Assembly (NCBI GenBank): GCA_964462335.1 | Contig: CAYWYG010000020.1 | Location: 1 to 15,237 of the forward strand | DNA length: 15,237 nt | Direction of reading: 5' to 3' | Source of the DNA: JAPUDQ01 sp964462335 | Lineage (GTDB): Bacteria > Patescibacteriota > Saccharimonadia > Saccharimonadales > Saccharimonadaceae | Shown: one piece after another, positions 13,106 through 15,237 of the stretch | Layout: every line of letters begins with the position of its first letter | Position numbering within the stretch: position 1 is the first letter of the stretch | Notes under the pieces: generated by a model | Database searches by the model: none | The model's input: only the letters and a program-made list of their open reading frames with translations | What the model was told of the DNA's origin: nothing | Translations under genes and position numbers: made by a program

Positions 13106-14746
13106 CTAGTACCCCATCCCACCTGGCATGCCGCCACCTGCGGGAGCGGATTCTTCTTTTGGCACATCGACGACCAGTGCGCCCATAGTCATGGCCGTGG
13201 CGGCGATACTGACCGCATTTTGGATGGCTTGGCGTGTCACGGCGACAGGATCGACGACACCATCGGCCTTGAGATCGACGAGTTTACCTGGTTTCATGAC
13301 ATTGACACCTTGGCCTGGTTTCGCCGCTTGCACCTGCGCAAGCAGTGCTTCTGCGTTGAGCCCAGCGTTTGCCATCAGCTGACGAAACGGCTGCAACAAC
13401 GCCTGCTTCAAGATACTCCTCCCTGCCATCTCAGGGTGCGACCCTGAGATTGTGAGGCTGTCAGAGAGGTTGACGAGGGTTACGCCACCACCGGCGACGA
13501 TACCTTCGGCCAGCGCAGCTTTGGTCGCGGCCACCGCGTCATCGACACGGTATTTTTTCTCTTCGATCTCTGTCTCGGTCGCCCCGCCGACTTTGATGAC
13601 GGCGACTTTACCCTCGAGCGCGGCGGCTCGCTTCTCATACTGCTCTTTGTCGTACTCGCTTGAGGCGTTTTTCGCCTGTTCGCGGATTTGCGCGACACGG
13701 TTGGCAACATCAGCGACGCTACCCGCACCTTCAATGATGGTCGTCGCGTCTTTGCTGACGAGGACTTTGCGTGCTTTGCCAAGGACACTGAGGTCGGCGT
13801 TGTCAAATGTTAGCCCAAGCTCTTCGGATATCACCGTCGCACCAGTCAAGACAGCGATGTCATGCAGCGTCTCTTTACGGCGGTCACCAAAAGCCGGAGC
13901 CTTCACTGCGACAGTGTTAAACGCGCCGCGTAGTTTGTTGAGTACCAGCATAGCCAGTGCCTCGCCTTCGACATCTTCAGCGATGAGCACGAGGTCTTTT
14001 TTGCCCGCTTGGGCGATACGCTCGATCAGAGGTGAAATCTCAGTGACAGAGCTAATTTTCTTGTCAGTGATGACGATAGCGGGGTTTTTGTACTCCGCTT
14101 CTTGACGGTTGACATCGGTCACCATGAGTGCCGAACTATAACCGCGGTCAAAGGTGAAGCCTTCGACGACTTCTGACTCCATCTTGAGCCCCTGGCCTTC
14201 TTCGACCGTGACGACACCGCTGGCGCCGACTTTTTCGATGACATCGGCGATCAGCTCGCCGATCGAGGCGTCTCCTGCCGAGATGGCAGCGACTTCAGCG
14301 ACACGGCCTTTTTTGCCTGTCACTGGCTCGCTCATTTTCTCGAGGCTTTTGAGCACTTCGGCACCAGCTTCTTCGACACCGCGGCGAAGTTCCATCGGGT
14401 TGTGACCAGCAGCGATCAGGCGATTGGCTTCGTTTAAGATATTGTAGGTGAGCACCGTAACAGTAGTCGTGCCATCACCAGCGACTTTGTTCATCTTGCT
14501 CGCCGCTTGTTTGATCAGATCAGCCCCGACTTTGTAGCCAAGTGTCTCGTCGTCAACTTCGGGCAGCTCGATACCTTCTGCAACCGTCACGCCATCGTGT
14601 GAGATCGTAGGAGCCCCGTAGGACTTCTGGATCACCACGTTGCGCCCCTTGGGGCCCATCGTGACTTTCACCGCGTCATAGAGCGCCTTAGCGCCTCCCA
14701 GCACCCGCGCACGTGCATCGTCATCGTAAAAAACTTTTTTAGCCAT
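13106..14746 (-). CDS. groEL: Chaperonin GroEL (Hsp60)
   Basis: A 546-aa ATP-dependent chaperonin subunit that assembles into tetradecamers with the GroES lid and folds cytosolic proteins. The equatorial ATP site is visible as GPKGRNVV (31-38) and GDGTTT (90-95). The apical domain and the hinge sequences that follow are typical of group I chaperonins. The C-terminus is the Gly-Met tail GGGMPGGMGY. Length and motifs are normal. The start ATG at 14746 has GAGGAG just upstream, but that site can pair with TCTCC nearby. It is second in the groES-groEL operon, 122 bases after groES. Its stop is 11 bases from the convergent helicase gene, with no clear terminator between them. Confidence 0.98.
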   Translation of the reverse strand: MAKKVFYDDDARARVLGGAKALYDAVKVTMGPKGRNVVIQKSYGAPTISHDGVTVAEGIELPEVDDETLGYKVGADLIKQAASKMNKVAGDGTTTVTVLTYNILNEANRLIAAGHNPMELRRGVEEAGAEVLKSLEKMSEPVTGKKGRVAEVAAISAGDASIGELIADVIEKVGASGVVTVEEGQGLKMESEVVEGFTFDRGYSSALMVTDVNRQEAEYKNPAIVITDKKISSVTEISPLIERIAQAGKKDLVLIAEDVEGEALAMLVLNKLRGAFNTVAVKAPAFGDRRKETLHDIAVLTGATVISEELGLTFDNADLSVLGKARKVLVSKDATTIIEGAGSVADVANRVAQIREQAKNASSEYDKEQYEKRAAALEGKVAVIKVGGATETEIEEKKYRVDDAVAATKAALAEGIVAGGGVTLVNLSDSLTISGSHPEMAGRSILKQALLQPFRQLMANAGLNAEALLAQVQAAKPGQGVNVMKPGKLVDLKADGVVDPVAVTRQAIQNAVSIAATAMTMGALVVDVPKEESAPAGGGMPGGMGY

Positions 14747-14751
14747 AGATA

Positions 14752-14765
14752 TCTCCTCTTGGAGA
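14752..14765 (-). promoter_or_regulatory. Hairpin over the groEL ribosome binding site
   Basis: On the - strand TCTCC (14761-14765) pairs with GGAGA (14752-14756) around a 4-base AAGA loop. The GGAGA arm is the Shine-Dalgarno core for the groEL ATG at 14746. The 5-bp stem would partly hide it. A temperature-sensitive role is speculative. Confidence 0.4.
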
Positions 14766-14770
14766 CAGTA

Positions 14771-14798
14771 GATTTTGGATTTTGGATTTTGGATTTTG
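14771..14798. repeat. Four tandem copies of GATTTTG between groES and groEL
   Basis: The heptamer GATTTTG is repeated four times without interruption (14771-14798). It is followed by GAAAATCC, so that GGATTTT and AAAATCC at the end can form a 7-bp hairpin around GG. It lies in the untranslated spacer of the groES-groEL transcript. Confidence 0.9.
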
Positions 14799-14868
14799 GA
14801 AAATCCGCCATCAAACCTTCAACCCCTGTCGTCTATGTTGTTAACTTCTAAAATCTATAATCTAACTT

Positions 14869-15138
14869 CTACTTCGTGACTGTCGCGAGCACGTCCTCTT
14901 CCTTTAAGATCAAGTACTCTTTGTTGTCTACTTTGATCTCGGTCGTTGTGTACTCTTTGTAGACAATGCGGTCGCCTTTTTTGAGTGTCTTGACCTCTGG
15001 GCCGACCGATTCGACGACGGCGACGATGGCTTTTTCTTTGGCGCTATCGGGCAGATACAGCCCGCTCGCAGTCCGAGTGGCGGCTTCCTCGCGCGTCGCA
15101 ATCACGCGGTCAGCCAATGGTGTGAGTGGATGACTCAT
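14869..15138 (-). CDS. groES: Co-chaperonin GroES (Hsp10)
   Basis: An 89-aa subunit of the heptameric lid that closes the GroEL chamber. It starts MSHPLTPLADRVIATREEAA, the usual strand followed by the mobile loop (about residues 17-33, ending LYLPDSAKEK). It then continues VESVGPEVKTLKKGDRIVYKEY and ends YLILKEEDVLATV, all family-typical. The ATG at 15138 was chosen because AAGGAGG lies upstream and homology starts there; an upstream in-frame extension to 15204 would run through the promoter and CIRCE. It is first gene of the operon, under the CIRCE at 15191-15217. Confidence 0.97.
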   Translation of the reverse strand: MSHPLTPLADRVIATREEAATRTASGLYLPDSAKEKAIVAVVESVGPEVKTLKKGDRIVYKEYTTTEIKVDNKEYLILKEEDVLATVTK

Positions 15139-15174
15139 TGTGGTAATTCCTCCTTGCGTTGTTTTCGTATCTCT

Positions 15175-15204
15175 ATTGTACCCACACAAATTAGCACTCG
15201 TCAA
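15175..15204 (-). promoter_or_regulatory. groESL promoter
   Basis: On the - strand TTGACG (15199-15204) and TACAAT (15175-15180) are 18 bases apart. The -35 and spacer lie within or beside the CIRCE, so a bound repressor would block polymerase. The leader is about 30 bases. Confidence 0.65.
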
Positions 15205-15217
15205 GCATGAGTGCTAA
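15191..15217. promoter_or_regulatory. CIRCE operator (HrcA binding site)
   Basis: TTAGCACTC (15191-15199), nine bases, then GAGTGCTAA (15209-15217) is an exact match to the canonical CIRCE consensus. It predicts repression of groESL by HrcA at normal temperature and release on heat shock, when GroEL becomes titrated. hrcA is not in the window. Confidence 0.97.
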
Positions 15218-15237
15218 TTGTCGCGATTTCACTACTC

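Noticed and set aside
13101..13115. GGGG...CCCC hairpin between helicase and groEL as a terminator
   Set aside because: The stem is only 4 bp, includes the groEL stop codon and has no T-run on either strand.
15139..15204. N-terminal extension of GroES by 22 residues
   Set aside because: It would be encoded by the promoter and part of the CIRCE operator, and has no ribosome binding site. The normal GroES start with AAGGAGG lies at 15138.
1..15237. CRISPR array or prophage genes
   Set aside because: No regularly spaced direct repeats of 20-40 bases and no phage structural or integrase proteins were seen.

Overview
The window reads as chromosomal DNA of a small, monoderm-type bacterium of the candidate phyla radiation (Patescibacteria), most likely Saccharibacteria (TM7). 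This placement is inference. It rests on the gene style: compact genes with short gaps, an SIS-type bifunctional phosphoglucose/phosphomannose isomerase, a MacB-like ABC pair with no outer-membrane partner, a Pro/Ala-rich protein with a conserved-looking helical tail, and several promoters placed almost on top of start codons. A run of 100 Ns (9184-9283) marks an assembly gap, so the pieces on either side are joined only by scaffolding.

Layout. 1-537 (-) is an NADPH-dependent FMN reductase running off the left edge. It is divergent from a HxlR-family regulator (665-988, +) across a palindrome-rich region. Next is a RAYT/Y1 transposase (1013-1666, -) framed by two related near-perfect hairpins. 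Then come mscL (1795-2187, -), an unknown 89-aa protein (2360-2629, -) and argS (2823-4496, -) with a clear downstream terminator. A four-helix membrane protein (4553-5008, +) diverges from argS and converges on pyrG (5083-6672, -). Upstream of pyrG are tRNA-Ser(GGA) (6875-6964, -) and, divergently, an ABC ATPase/FtsX-like permease pair (7178-9177, +) that ends at the gap. On the far side are a truncated phosphoglucose/phosphomannose isomerase (9284-10113, -), a Pro/Ala-rich protein (10199-10720, +) and a large helicase (10869-13094, +). The window closes with groES-groEL (-) behind a perfect CIRCE operator.

The most striking object is the 741-aa protein at 10869-13094. An SF2 helicase with motifs I, II, III, V and VI is fused to what looks like the region 3.2-4 part of a primary sigma factor, including the sequence TRERIRQIE. 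A further unrecognised domain of about 110 residues follows. Its promoter is close to consensus and would start transcription on the A of the ATG, giving a leaderless mRNA. This is the best candidate here for an undescribed system, possibly a promoter- or RNA-polymerase-targeted helicase.

Other points of note: three compensated base-pair changes and one G-U wobble between the two hairpins flanking the RAYT gene; a Tyr at the expected catalytic His position of the PGI/PMI; a hairpin that could hide the groEL ribosome binding site; heptamer tandem repeats between groES and groEL; and a 14-bp tandem duplication inside argS.

Most of the window is housekeeping: translation (argS, tRNA-Ser), nucleotide synthesis (pyrG), sugar phosphate metabolism, protein folding (groESL) and osmotic safety (mscL). 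A stress and accessory layer is interspersed: FMN reductase/HxlR, the ABC exporter, the RAYT and the helicase-sigma fusion.
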